Shown: piece by piece, positions 24,880 to 32,390 of the stretch
Position numbering within the stretch: the stretch's first letter is position 1
Layout: the number at the start of each line of letters is the position of its first letter
Assembly (NCBI RefSeq): GCF_001591805.1
Contig: NZ_BCVP01000045.1
Coordinates: forward strand, 1-37,638
Length of the DNA stretch: 37,638 nt
Reading direction: 5' to 3'
From: Neobacillus novalis NBRC 102450
GTDB lineage: Bacteria; Bacillota; Bacilli; Bacillales; Cytobacillaceae
Program-made: the position numbers and the translations under genes
Notes under the pieces: generated by a model
Databases searched by the model: none
Seen by the model: only the letters and a program-made list of their open reading frames with translations
Told to the model about the DNA's origin: nothing

Positions 24880-25668
24880 TCAAAGGGGATTCAGTTTTTT
24901 TGAATATTTCGTAGTCGCACTTTTCACCTCAATATACCCAAGCTCACGAGATATGGATTTGGCTGTGTTCACAACACATTGAATGATATAGCTGCGATGG
25001 AGTCCCTTCATATAGCTTATCGGTCCGACAAGGTTAACCGATGCAATTGTTTCTCCTGAATAGGATTGGATCGGAGCGGCTACCGCATATGTACATGTAT
25101 CATTTTCATTATTGCTTATAGAATATCCCTGTTTGCGGACAGATTCCAAATCTTGTTTCAGCTCTTTGATGTCAGTAATGGTATTTGGGCCTTGGCGTAC
25201 TAATCCTTTTTCTAATGTTTTGTGAAGGTAAGATTCATTGTACGCCAGCAGGGCTTTGCCTGCGCTCGTACAATAAGCAGGCTTTCTTGACCCCAGATAG
25301 GTGGGAACGGCATCTAAGTCTTTTGAAGAGATTCTAAGAACATTAACCACATCACCCTGATCAAACATTGCAATATGCGCTGTTCCCTTGAATCTTTCTG
25401 TTAATTCCTTAACCAAAGGAATGGCTTTATTATAAAAATCCTGTTGAAACATCACGTTATTATTCCACTCAATAACCTTCCAGCCTAATCGATACTTTCT
25501 GTCAACATCCCTTATTAAAACTCCTTCATCGCAAAGAGTTGAGATCAGATGATGAGTAGTACTTGTGCTCAATCCCAGTCTTTCTGCAATTTCAGCATTT
25601 CCCAGTACAGGATCGTCCTGTGTAAAGCAATTTAAAATTTGGCATGCCCGCCTAACAGAAGCAATCAT
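24880..25668 (-). CDS. IclR-family transcriptional regulator
   Basis: 262 residues. The N-terminal winged helix-turn-helix is at about 3-60 (RRACQILNCFTQDDPVLGNAEIAERLGLSTSTTHHLISTL). The IclR effector domain at about 75-250 includes SRKPAYCTSAGKALLA and GYSISNNENDTCTYAVAAPI. ATG is used with GTAGGAGGGG upstream. The family senses aromatic acids or central intermediates and represses or activates catabolic operons. Gene order suggests it controls the adjacent hpaB/FAD-synthetase block (same strand, downstream of a terminator), or its own expression. It is also divergent from the Crp/Fnr pair. Confidence 0.92.
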   Translation of the reverse strand: MIASVRRACQILNCFTQDDPVLGNAEIAERLGLSTSTTHHLISTLCDEGVLIRDVDRKYRLGWKVIEWNNNVMFQQDFYNKAIPLVKELTERFKGTAHIAMFDQGDVVNVLRISSKDLDAVPTYLGSRKPAYCTSAGKALLAYNESYLHKTLEKGLVRQGPNTITDIKELKQDLESVRKQGYSISNNENDTCTYAVAAPIQSYSGETIASVNLVGPISYMKGLHRSYIIQCVVNTAKSISRELGYIEVKSATTKYSKKLNPL

Positions 25669-25947
25669 ACGAGTCCACTCCCCTCCTACTTATTTCTATT
25701 CCTATTGAAATGAATGCTTGAACGCAATAAATACTTTTTTTCTTCAAGCAAATAATTTGGAAAAGTCAAAATATTTAATATAATTATAATTGTAAAACAG
25801 AACAGCAAGCGACTGCAAATTTAAGATAATGAAATTTCTGAATACTCTTTAAAAAAATTTTTACTATTTCACCATGTTAAACTTTAGAGTTTAAATTTGC
25901 AGCATACCATTTTAAACTTAAAACAGAAAATGAAGGTGGGAGAGAGT
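25669..25947. promoter_or_regulatory. divergent spacer between iclR-type and Crp/Fnr-type genes
   Basis: AT-rich. On the plus strand, TTTGGA (25756-25761) lies 17 bp before TATAAT (25779-25784), with a second TATAAT at 25785-25790, a likely promoter for the Crp/Fnr genes. TTAAACT-TTAG-AGTTTAA (25877-25894), a perfect 7-bp inverted repeat with a 4-bp spacer, lies in the untranslated leader about 55 bp before the chosen GTG start and may be an autoregulatory operator. No TGTTA-N6-TAACA site is present. Confidence 0.5.
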
Positions 25948-26550
25948 GTGCGATATGGATGGGAGCCTTATCTAAAATATGGTCATAAAAAAGTATTAGC
26001 GAAAGATGAAACGTTATATTCGCAAGGGGAAAAGGCTTCTGGATTTTACTACTTGGCAGAAGGAAAAATGAATATCTTACTGCTTTCTGAAGAAGGGAAA
26101 GTTCGAATTATTGACTATTCATTGGATGGTTTCCTAATAGGAGAGCAGGGCATTTTAGGACAACCTTACTCTACTACAGCCATATGTGATTCCACTAGCT
26201 GCCTGTTCCATTTTTCCATTGATGCCTTTAGAAGTATTTGTAAAAGTCATCCAGAAGCGAAACGGATTTTTATGAATTCTCTAAGCAGCAAGATCAGATT
26301 GCTTGCAGAAACCGTTACCATGATCAACGAACCATACGAAAAACAGATGGCCCATTTTCTAGTGCAGCTCCACGCAAAATATAATAATTTCACCGTTCCT
26401 ATTACGCAAATTTCCTTAGCCCAATATATTGGAACTTCCCGTATTACCGTTTATAAAATTATGCAAAAGTGGTCTGAGAAAAAACTTATCTCACTGGGAA
26501 ATCAAAAAATTGAAATTTTAAATCTCAATGGATTGAAAGCGCTTTTGTGA
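25948..26550 (+). CDS. Crp/Fnr-family transcriptional regulator 1
   Basis: 200 residues from GTG 25948, chosen because GGAG lies 5 nt upstream. In-frame TTG 25897 and ATG 25930 would lengthen it by 17 or 6 residues but lack ribosome binding sites. An N-terminal cyclic-nucleotide-binding-type beta barrel (YSQGEKASGFYYLAEGKMNIL) leads to a long dimer helix and a C-terminal HTH_Crp (TQISLAQYIGTSRITVYKIMQKW). There is no N-terminal Fnr cysteine cluster, so oxygen sensing by Fe-S is unlikely. The recognition helix reads S-R-I-T-V-Y-K where E. coli CRP has S-R-E-T-V-G-R. It is a candidate activator of the TGTTA-N6-TAACA promoters in this window. Effector unknown; CprK-like sensing of an aromatic ligand is conceivable. 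Confidence 0.88.
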   Translation: MRYGWEPYLKYGHKKVLAKDETLYSQGEKASGFYYLAEGKMNILLLSEEGKVRIIDYSLDGFLIGEQGILGQPYSTTAICDSTSCLFHFSIDAFRSICKSHPEAKRIFMNSLSSKIRLLAETVTMINEPYEKQMAHFLVQLHAKYNNFTVPITQISLAQYIGTSRITVYKIMQKWSEKKLISLGNQKIEILNLNGLKALL

Positions 26551-26600
26551 AATTTGGATAGTTCAAGATAATGCACTATTTTTAAGGAGAGTGTTTACCT

Positions 26601-27257
26601 TTGAATACATTAGCAAACGATATTTCACTTTCATGGGAAAATTACATAACGTATGGAAAAAGAATATTCTTCAAAGAGAAATCGATCATCTTTAAACAGG
26701 GTGATACAGGAACCGGCTTTTATTATGTAAAGAAAGGATTAATTAAAATTGTTTCGGAAAAATCCGAAAAGAATGAGAGAATATTAGATATTGCCGGACC
26801 TGGTCTATTAATTGGTGAACAGACTATGGACCACTTGCCTTATTATTCTACCGCCATTAGTCATGTAGACAGTGTTTTATATTATTTTTCGGAGAAAGAT
26901 TATGAAGAGATGACCCAAAAAGACCCTAATGTCATTGCCTTATTAGCCCACTCACTTATTTTAAAACATAGGCTTCTTTTAAATAATATTAATGCAAAAA
27001 GTGCCGACACAGACTATCAGATTGCCCACTCACTTCTCTATTTAATGGAATCGTATAAAAGTAAAGAAATTAACTTTACCCAGCAAGAATTATCACACTA
27101 TGTGGGGTTAACGCGGATAACAGTCTATAAAGTATTAAAAAGGTGGGCTTCTGACGGCATACTATCTATTAAAAATCGAAAAATATTCATTACTGACACA
27201 AATGCACTTATCGAAAAATTATTAAATAAAGACTCTCTGTCAAACGCAGTGGTGTAA
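26601..27257 (+). CDS. Crp/Fnr-family transcriptional regulator 2
   Basis: 218 residues with TTG start and AAGGAGAG upstream, 50 bp after regulator 1 and clearly paralogous to it. The barrel segment IFKQGDTGTGFYYVKKGLIKI and the HTH TQQELSHYVGLTRITVYKVLKRW are conserved, and the recognition helix R-I-T-V-Y-K (from Arg172) is identical in the key positions. The sensory barrel has diverged strongly from regulator 1, so the two may sense different effectors while reading the same DNA site, or form heterodimers. No Fe-S cysteine cluster is present. It ends at a strong bidirectional terminator. Confidence 0.88.
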   Translation: MNTLANDISLSWENYITYGKRIFFKEKSIIFKQGDTGTGFYYVKKGLIKIVSEKSEKNERILDIAGPGLLIGEQTMDHLPYYSTAISHVDSVLYYFSEKDYEEMTQKDPNVIALLAHSLILKHRLLLNNINAKSADTDYQIAHSLLYLMESYKSKEINFTQQELSHYVGLTRITVYKVLKRWASDGILSIKNRKIFITDTNALIEKLLNKDSLSNAVV

Positions 27258-27280
27258 ATTGTGTTTAGATTTTTGGATAA

Positions 27281-27318
27281 AAAAGGGGACATCGCAAAAA
27301 GTCGCGATGTCCTCTTTT
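27281..27318. terminator. bidirectional intrinsic terminator
   Basis: GGACATCGC (27287-27295) pairs with GCGATGTCC (27304-27312), extended by AAAAGG/TCTTTT. It lies between the convergent Crp/Fnr gene (stop 27257) and cyclase gene (stop 27323). Confidence 0.9.
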
Positions 27319-27322
27319 AGTA

Positions 27323-28114
27323 TTATTCTTTCTCTACCAATGCCACTACCCTGACAGGACTTCCGCTGCCGTTTTCGATTTTTAATGGATTCACCACGAG
27401 AACAGACCCCCTGGCAGGCAGCCTTTCTAAATTTGTTAATTGTGCAAGACCATATTTATTCGCTCCAAGCATAAAATAGTGATTTGGAAAAGGAGGATCA
27501 AAAGTGTCTGCAATCCCTGCATCAGTGCCGACAGTTTCTACCCCAACTCCTAAAATATCACGTTCCTCAACCAGAAAAATGGCAGCCTCTTTTGTAATTC
27601 CAGGTGTGTGAGGTCTTCCGTCGTCTCCCACATTAAAAAATTTCTCGTGATTGTCTGCGAATTTCCCCCAGCCAGAATGGATTAATACCCAAGAATGTTT
27701 CTTTATCTCTCCGAATTGGTCTTCAAATGAATGAATATCCTCGACTGTTAAACAATAATCTGGGTTCTGCTTGGCTTTTTCTCTTATATCGATGACGCAG
27801 GCTTCACCCACCATGTTTTTCATCGGAATTGTATCGACACTATCGTGATCTTTCCCACTGATCCAATGAACAGGGGCATCGAAATGTGTGCCACAATGTT
27901 CCCCGGCAACGAAGTCATTCCAGTAAAAGGCTGGTCCGTTCTCATCATATTTTGACAGTTGATTGAATGTAAACCCGCCTGTATTTTTAAACGGTTCTGG
28001 TAATTGAATGACAGGAGTATTTTCATTCAGGATTTGCGTAAGATCGACAACTTCAATTTTCTCGTCCACAATGTTTTTTAACAATTCCTCTAAAATTCCC
28101 GTTTTAACCATCAT
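27323..28114 (-). CDS. cyclase-family metal-dependent hydrolase (isatin hydrolase/kynurenine formamidase type)
   Basis: 263 residues. The family metal-binding motif is clear in EHCGTHFDAPVHW, and GVGVETVGTDAG with the later FPNHYFMLGANKYGLAQLTNL segment is also typical. The cyclase superfamily hydrolyses ring amides or formamides (isatin hydrolase, KynB). The ATG overlaps the stop of the ThDP-enzyme gene by 4 bp (ATGA), so the two are translationally coupled. In isatin-type chemistry the ring-opened 2-oxo acid would be the substrate of a benzoylformate-decarboxylase-like partner, which matches this pairing, but that is an inference. Confidence 0.88.
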   Translation of the reverse strand: MMVKTGILEELLKNIVDEKIEVVDLTQILNENTPVIQLPEPFKNTGGFTFNQLSKYDENGPAFYWNDFVAGEHCGTHFDAPVHWISGKDHDSVDTIPMKNMVGEACVIDIREKAKQNPDYCLTVEDIHSFEDQFGEIKKHSWVLIHSGWGKFADNHEKFFNVGDDGRPHTPGITKEAAIFLVEERDILGVGVETVGTDAGIADTFDPPFPNHYFMLGANKYGLAQLTNLERLPARGSVLVVNPLKIENGSGSPVRVVALVEKE

Positions 28115-29886
28115 TTTACAGTCTCCTTTACATAGGTAATCTCATTTTTATCCGAATACACATGTGGAATGTAAGCATCTATCACCGCTGCCCGCCCATT
28201 TTTAACTTGCATTAAACCTGCTTTTATCGCGTTTTTTAAGTCTGAGCGTTTTTTTACAGTTATAGCATGAGCATCGCCTGCGGCAGCTGCAATAGTCGAT
28301 AAATCAGCCGTTGGATCAAAATTTACATAGAAGTCCTGTGTTGCATTTGCTATTCCATGCGGATGAACTCCTAATGTTGAGTTTTTGGGAGCTCTCCAGC
28401 CTTGGTTATTGTAAATAATAGTTAAAAATGGTGTGTTATATCTTTTGGCCATCCAATGAACAGATGCTGGAATACTGAATAAATAGGAGCCATCCCCAGT
28501 AAGGCTAATAATTGTTTTGTCTGGTTTGGCAAGTTTCATGCCGATTGCTGCACCGCCATTCCAGCCCAATGAGCCCGCACCACTGCCATAGTAGGAACCA
28601 GGGATGCTTGCCTCAATGTGATTGGAAATCACTCCGTAATTGGTTATTCCCTCATTCAATATGATTGTATCTTCATCCATCAATTCTCTTACACATGCTG
28701 TGAGGTACTCAGGGGTAATAAAGTCATTTTCTGCTCGCTCCAAAAGCAGCCGTTCTTCCTTTTTGCGTTCATGGAATTCGGAATATTTACTCCATCGTTG
28801 TGATACCAGTTTTTGATCAATCGTACCATGCTCTTCAAGATGATCATTCAATTGCTTTAGAGCTGTATACGAATCAGCTTTAAAGAAACGTTTCGATGGG
28901 ATATACCATAGTGGCATTTGCTCTTTCAATGGATCCACATCAATGTAATAAACCGTGGCACTGTCTGATGGCTTGTTTTTCATCGGAATCCAAGGAACAT
29001 CGCTGTCCAATACAAGGACAAAATCGGCTTCGGAAAGAATGTCTACTTGATTAGGTTCGTTCCAATAAGAGCCGCAGTGCATGGAATGATTAGCAGGGAA
29101 ATTCATTTGGTGTGGTATAGATTCAATGACTGGGATGGCTAATCGATCGCTTAAACGTACTAACTCCTTCACTGCTTCAGGATTTCTTCCCAAATAAGAG
29201 GTTACAATCAGAGGCTTTTTGGCCGCTACTAAATCGTTAATTAATTCTTCGAGCTTTTGTGGATGAATCGCTCCAGGGGAAATAGGTTCCCATAATTCTT
29301 TTTGAATCGTAACTGGCTCGGTTTTTTCCTCCATGGCTTCCCTTGGTCCCATAAGATACACAGGTCCCATCGGGTCACTCTTGGCAATTTGCAATGACCG
29401 ATGGACAAGTTGCTTCACATTTGCCCCTGTCCGTATTTCATTGTCATATTTCGTATAGCCGCGCATGATTCCGCGCTGATCAAAAACATCTTGAATCCAA
29501 TGGATGAACTCATTTCTGCCTCCGGTTAGTTCATTTTCCTGGGTGTATGGAGAAGCACCGGCAAAAACTAATACTGGTACCCGGCTTTTGGCAGCATTAT
29601 GGATGGCGCCGCCTAGGTTTTGTGTGCCGCATTCCACATGGACAATGACCGCCTGCGGCTCACCCGTCGCCTGGGCATATCCGTGTGCAGCACTTAATGC
29701 GACGAATTCATGGGGGCACGTAATCAAAGTTGGTAATTCCTTATTTTCTTGTTTAGCTATTGCTAAACTTTCGATAATTGAAGGGTGGTCACTTCCTAAA
29801 TTTGCAAAAATATAGGAAACACCTGCTTCCTGTAAGGCTTCTAAAAATGCTGTACCAGTTGTATACAATGAAATTCCTCCTGACAT
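28111..29886 (-). CDS. thiamine-diphosphate-dependent decarboxylase/synthase-like enzyme
   Basis: 591 residues with the three ThDP-enzyme domains in order. The PYR domain has HEFVALSAAHGYAQATGEP, with the family Glu in HEF or nearby. The central domain contains KPLIVTSYLGRNPEAVKELVRLSD. The PP domain has GDGSYLF, about 26 residues, then NNQGW (the GDG...NN magnesium/ThDP motif). It resembles acetolactate synthase and benzoylformate decarboxylase-like enzymes; the acceptor or product cannot be fixed. AGGAGGAATTTC precedes the ATG. It is the first gene of a two-gene operon with the cyclase, driven by the Crp-type site at 29921-29963. The aldehyde produced could be taken by the aldehyde dehydrogenase at 18356-19852. 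Confidence 0.9.
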   Translation of the reverse strand: MSGGISLYTTGTAFLEALQEAGVSYIFANLGSDHPSIIESLAIAKQENKELPTLITCPHEFVALSAAHGYAQATGEPQAVIVHVECGTQNLGGAIHNAAKSRVPVLVFAGASPYTQENELTGGRNEFIHWIQDVFDQRGIMRGYTKYDNEIRTGANVKQLVHRSLQIAKSDPMGPVYLMGPREAMEEKTEPVTIQKELWEPISPGAIHPQKLEELINDLVAAKKPLIVTSYLGRNPEAVKELVRLSDRLAIPVIESIPHQMNFPANHSMHCGSYWNEPNQVDILSEADFVLVLDSDVPWIPMKNKPSDSATVYYIDVDPLKEQMPLWYIPSKRFFKADSYTALKQLNDHLEEHGTIDQKLVSQRWSKYSEFHERKKEERLLLERAENDFITPEYLTACVRELMDEDTIILNEGITNYGVISNHIEASIPGSYYGSGAGSLGWNGGAAIGMKLAKPDKTIISLTGDGSYLFSIPASVHWMAKRYNTPFLTIIYNNQGWRAPKNSTLGVHPHGIANATQDFYVNFDPTADLSTIAAAAGDAHAITVKKRSDLKNAIKAGLMQVKNGRAAVIDAYIPHVYSDKNEITYVKETVK

Positions 29887-29920
29887 TTACTCTTTCGTGA
29901 TGTTTTTCTAGTTTAACTTT

Positions 29921-29963
29921 ATATTAAAATATCAAACACACTTTCGAAGTTAATGAATTAACA
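29921..29963 (-). promoter_or_regulatory. Crp-type activator site plus -10 for ThDP/cyclase operon
   Basis: On the minus strand, TGTTA-ATTCAT-TAACT (29963-29948) matches 9 of 10 half-site bases. TAATAT begins 37 nt after the site start (29926-29921). An overlapping TATAAA (29923-29918) is the better hexamer but sits 3 nt further on. Confidence 0.6.
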
Positions 29964-30087
29964 TATCTTTGTGAATTCTATTAATTTTTCATTTTACCAA
30001 GTCATAAATACTGAACAGAAATTATATATAGAAGGAATGTGATCAAAATGAAGGATGAATAGCTGAGGATTGAAATAATTTTAAAAA

Positions 30088-30130
30088 TGTTAATCTGTTA
30101 ACAGAAGTAAATTTCCTTGTTGTGTAAAGT
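30088..30130 (+). promoter_or_regulatory. Crp-type activator site plus -10 for the ring-cleavage operon
   Basis: TGTTA-ATCTGT-TAACA (30088-30103) matches TGTTA-N6-TAACA in all ten half-site positions. TAAAGT (30125-30130), 4/6 to TATAAT, starts exactly 37 nt after the site start. The weak -10 would make this promoter strongly activator-dependent. Confidence 0.65.
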
Positions 30131-30218
30131 AATTGCTAAGAGGAAGAGAATCCTATAGCATAGTAAATTTCAATATACCCTATATTCCGTTAAAGTGGCT
30201 GTGGTAGGAGGTGTTTAG

Positions 30219-31784
30219 ATGAATAATTTTGATACTGTAATAATTGGCAGCGGTATCAACTCGTTAACTGCAGCAGCGATCTTATCAAAAAAAGGTCATA
30301 AAGTGTTAGTCCTAGAAAGAAACGATTGGATAGGGGGCTGCATAAAAACAGAAGAATTAACGTCGCCAGGTTTTAAGACGGACGTATTTTCAGGTTGGCA
30401 TCCATTGTTTGTAACGAGTCCGGCTTTTGCTGAACTAAAGGAAGATTTGGAAAGGTATGGACTTAAATATGTAAATACATCAGTTCCGACAGGGGTGATT
30501 ATGCCTAATAATGAAAGTGTCGTTTTATTTACAGATCGAGAGAAAAATATAAGCACTTTTAATCAGATTATGGCTGGTGAGGGTGATAAATATCATGAAC
30601 TAATGAAGAATTTCGAGGGGAATTCTGAATTGGTCTTTCAACTGTTGACAAACGAACCTCTGTCATGGTCATCCATACGTATACTTCTAAAGTCGTTAAG
30701 AAAAAAGGGTGTTAAGGAATTTAAAACAGAGGTCGGAACGATGATTAAATCTGCTGATCAATTACTAGATCAATATTTTAAAAGTGATTTAATCAAGGCA
30801 CTTTTTGCGCCATGGATTTTACATACAGGACTTGGACCAAATGATGCAGCAGGTACTATTATGCTTCAGGTTCTAGTGTATTCCCTTGAAGCAGCCGGAT
30901 CACCCATTCCGATAGGCGGTGGAGACCGGCTGGTCAAGGCATTAATGAGAGTTGTCGAAAATAATAATGGAACATTTATGCTCAATGAAAATGTCAATGA
31001 AATTCTAGTTGAAAATGGGCAGGTAATGGGAGTCAAGACACCAAAGCAGAAGTATTTTGCCAATTATGTACTTGCAAATGTAACTCCACATCAATTATAT
31101 GAAAAGTTATTACCTGGAATTTCCCTCACTGAGTCTTTTCAGAAGGATGTTAAGAACTATAAATATGGCAACGCATCCATGCAAATACATTATGCATTGG
31201 ATGGACCGTTAAATTGGGAAAATCCCGAATTGAAAAAAGCAGCAATGATAAACGTTACAAGTGGGGTTATGGGTGTAAGTCAATCCGTAAATGAAGCATA
31301 TAACGGACTGCTTCCAAAAGAAGCTACCATTGCCGTAGGGCAGCATACGGCCTTAGATCCCAGCAGGGCCCCAGAGGGCAAGCATACGCTTTGGGTCCAG
31401 TTGTTAGAGATGCCAAGGGAACTGAAAGGGGACGCCTTAGGGGAGATTGATACATCCAACGGATATACAAAAGAGGTTATAGAAGCCTACGTAGGCCGGA
31501 TTGAAAACCGTATAGTCAAACACGCCTCAGACTTCAAAGATCTTATTTTGAACAGAACAATTATTTCACCAGCTGAGTTAGAATCATATAACATCAATTT
31601 AGTAGGGGGAGATCCCTATTCTGGTGCCGCCTCAATTGATCAATTATTGCTATGGAGGCCAACCTCCAAATATAAAAAGCATGATACACCTGTAAAAAAC
31701 TTGTTTCATATCGGTGCATCAACGCACCCTGGTCCAGGTCTTAGTGGTACTTCTGGTTATTTGGCAGCACAACAAATTAAATAA
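30219..31784 (+). CDS. FAD-dependent oxidoreductase, phytoene desaturase-like
   Basis: 521 residues. The dinucleotide-binding motif VIIGSGINSLTAAAILSKKGHKVLVLERNDWIGG is at residues about 5-40. FHIGASTHPGPGLSGTSGYLAAQQI at the C-terminus is the second FAD-binding motif of phytoene-desaturase/amine-oxidase (CrtI) family proteins. The length fits CrtI-like proteins, but no carotenoid gene is nearby and the gene leads a ring-cleavage operon, so it probably dehydrogenates a cyclic or hydroxylated catabolic substrate. The ribosome binding site is GTAGGAGGTG. The next gene encodes a flavin reductase (gap 31 bp). Confidence 0.88.
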   Translation: MNNFDTVIIGSGINSLTAAAILSKKGHKVLVLERNDWIGGCIKTEELTSPGFKTDVFSGWHPLFVTSPAFAELKEDLERYGLKYVNTSVPTGVIMPNNESVVLFTDREKNISTFNQIMAGEGDKYHELMKNFEGNSELVFQLLTNEPLSWSSIRILLKSLRKKGVKEFKTEVGTMIKSADQLLDQYFKSDLIKALFAPWILHTGLGPNDAAGTIMLQVLVYSLEAAGSPIPIGGGDRLVKALMRVVENNNGTFMLNENVNEILVENGQVMGVKTPKQKYFANYVLANVTPHQLYEKLLPGISLTESFQKDVKNYKYGNASMQIHYALDGPLNWENPELKKAAMINVTSGVMGVSQSVNEAYNGLLPKEATIAVGQHTALDPSRAPEGKHTLWVQLLEMPRELKGDALGEIDTSNGYTKEVIEAYVGRIENRIVKHASDFKDLILNRTIISPAELESYNINLVGGDPYSGAASIDQLLLWRPTSKYKKHDTPVKNLFHIGASTHPGPGLSGTSGYLAAQQIK

Positions 31785-31815
31785 ATTCATAACACTTTTT
31801 AAAGGAGAGAAAGTC

Positions 31816-32322
31816 ATGCAAAAAGGACAAAAACAGGAAATATTCAAGCGAATTATGGGGAACTACCCAACTGGGGTCACAATTATTACGACAATGAATG
31901 AGGAAGGCAATCCGATAGGGCTTACAGCTAATTCATTTGCATCTGTTTCGCTTGATCCCTTAATGCTTCTATGGTCTGTTGACCACAGATCATCCTCGCT
32001 TAAAGCATATACTGAAGGCGGAAAATTTGCAGTCCATGTATTGGCTGAAGAACAGGTAGAGCTTTGTAAAACCTTTGCAACTAAACATCCTGACCGATTT
32101 AGTACATGTGAGTGGGAGCTTTCTGAGAATGGCCTACCAATCATTGAGGATGCTCTGGGTGTATTTGAATGTAAAACATATAAAGCAATCGAAGCTGGAG
32201 ACCATACTGTATTAATTGGCGAAGTGATAGATCTTAAAATCAATAATGAGAAAGATCCTATGCTTTACCATCGTAGAGTTTTTGGCCCGATCCCAGGAGA
32301 ATTTTATAAACAAACTGTGTAG
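31816..32322 (+). CDS. flavin reductase-like protein (HpaC/flavin reductase family)
   Basis: 168 residues from the ATG at 31816, chosen for AAAGGAGAGA 6 nt upstream; a longer frame starting at 31714 overlaps the preceding gene. The FMN-binding split-barrel pattern NYPTGVTIITTMNEEGNPIGLTANSFASVSLDPLMLLWSV is the family signature, followed by FAVHVLAEEQ and the terminal YHRRVFG motif. HpaC-type enzymes reduce FMN or FAD with NAD(P)H and pass it to a separate monooxygenase. Possible partners are the LLM protein (19943), the high-GC monooxygenase (21220) and the broken HpaB. It is in the ring-cleavage operon. Confidence 0.92.
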   Translation: MQKGQKQEIFKRIMGNYPTGVTIITTMNEEGNPIGLTANSFASVSLDPLMLLWSVDHRSSSLKAYTEGGKFAVHVLAEEQVELCKTFATKHPDRFSTCEWELSENGLPIIEDALGVFECKTYKAIEAGDHTVLIGEVIDLKINNEKDPMLYHRRVFGPIPGEFYKQTV

Positions 32323-32390
32323 AGCCTACTGAAAAATCAAATCTACTAAATAAGAATATAATCATTTTTTACTAAAAGGAGATTTCAAAA

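Larger units (their letters stand above)
29887..30218. promoter_or_regulatory. divergent control region with two Crp-type sites
   Basis: This 332-bp AT-rich spacer holds no gene. It carries one Crp-type promoter on each strand, annotated separately (29921-29963 minus; 30088-30130 plus), with operator centres about 140 bp apart. It therefore co-controls the ThDP/cyclase and ring-cleavage operons. The last 85 bp are the leader of the plus-strand operon. Confidence 0.7.

Noticed and set aside
31714..31815. Longer N-terminus for the flavin reductase
   Set aside because: It overlaps the end of the oxidoreductase gene; AAAGGAGAGA directly before the ATG at 31816 marks the real start.
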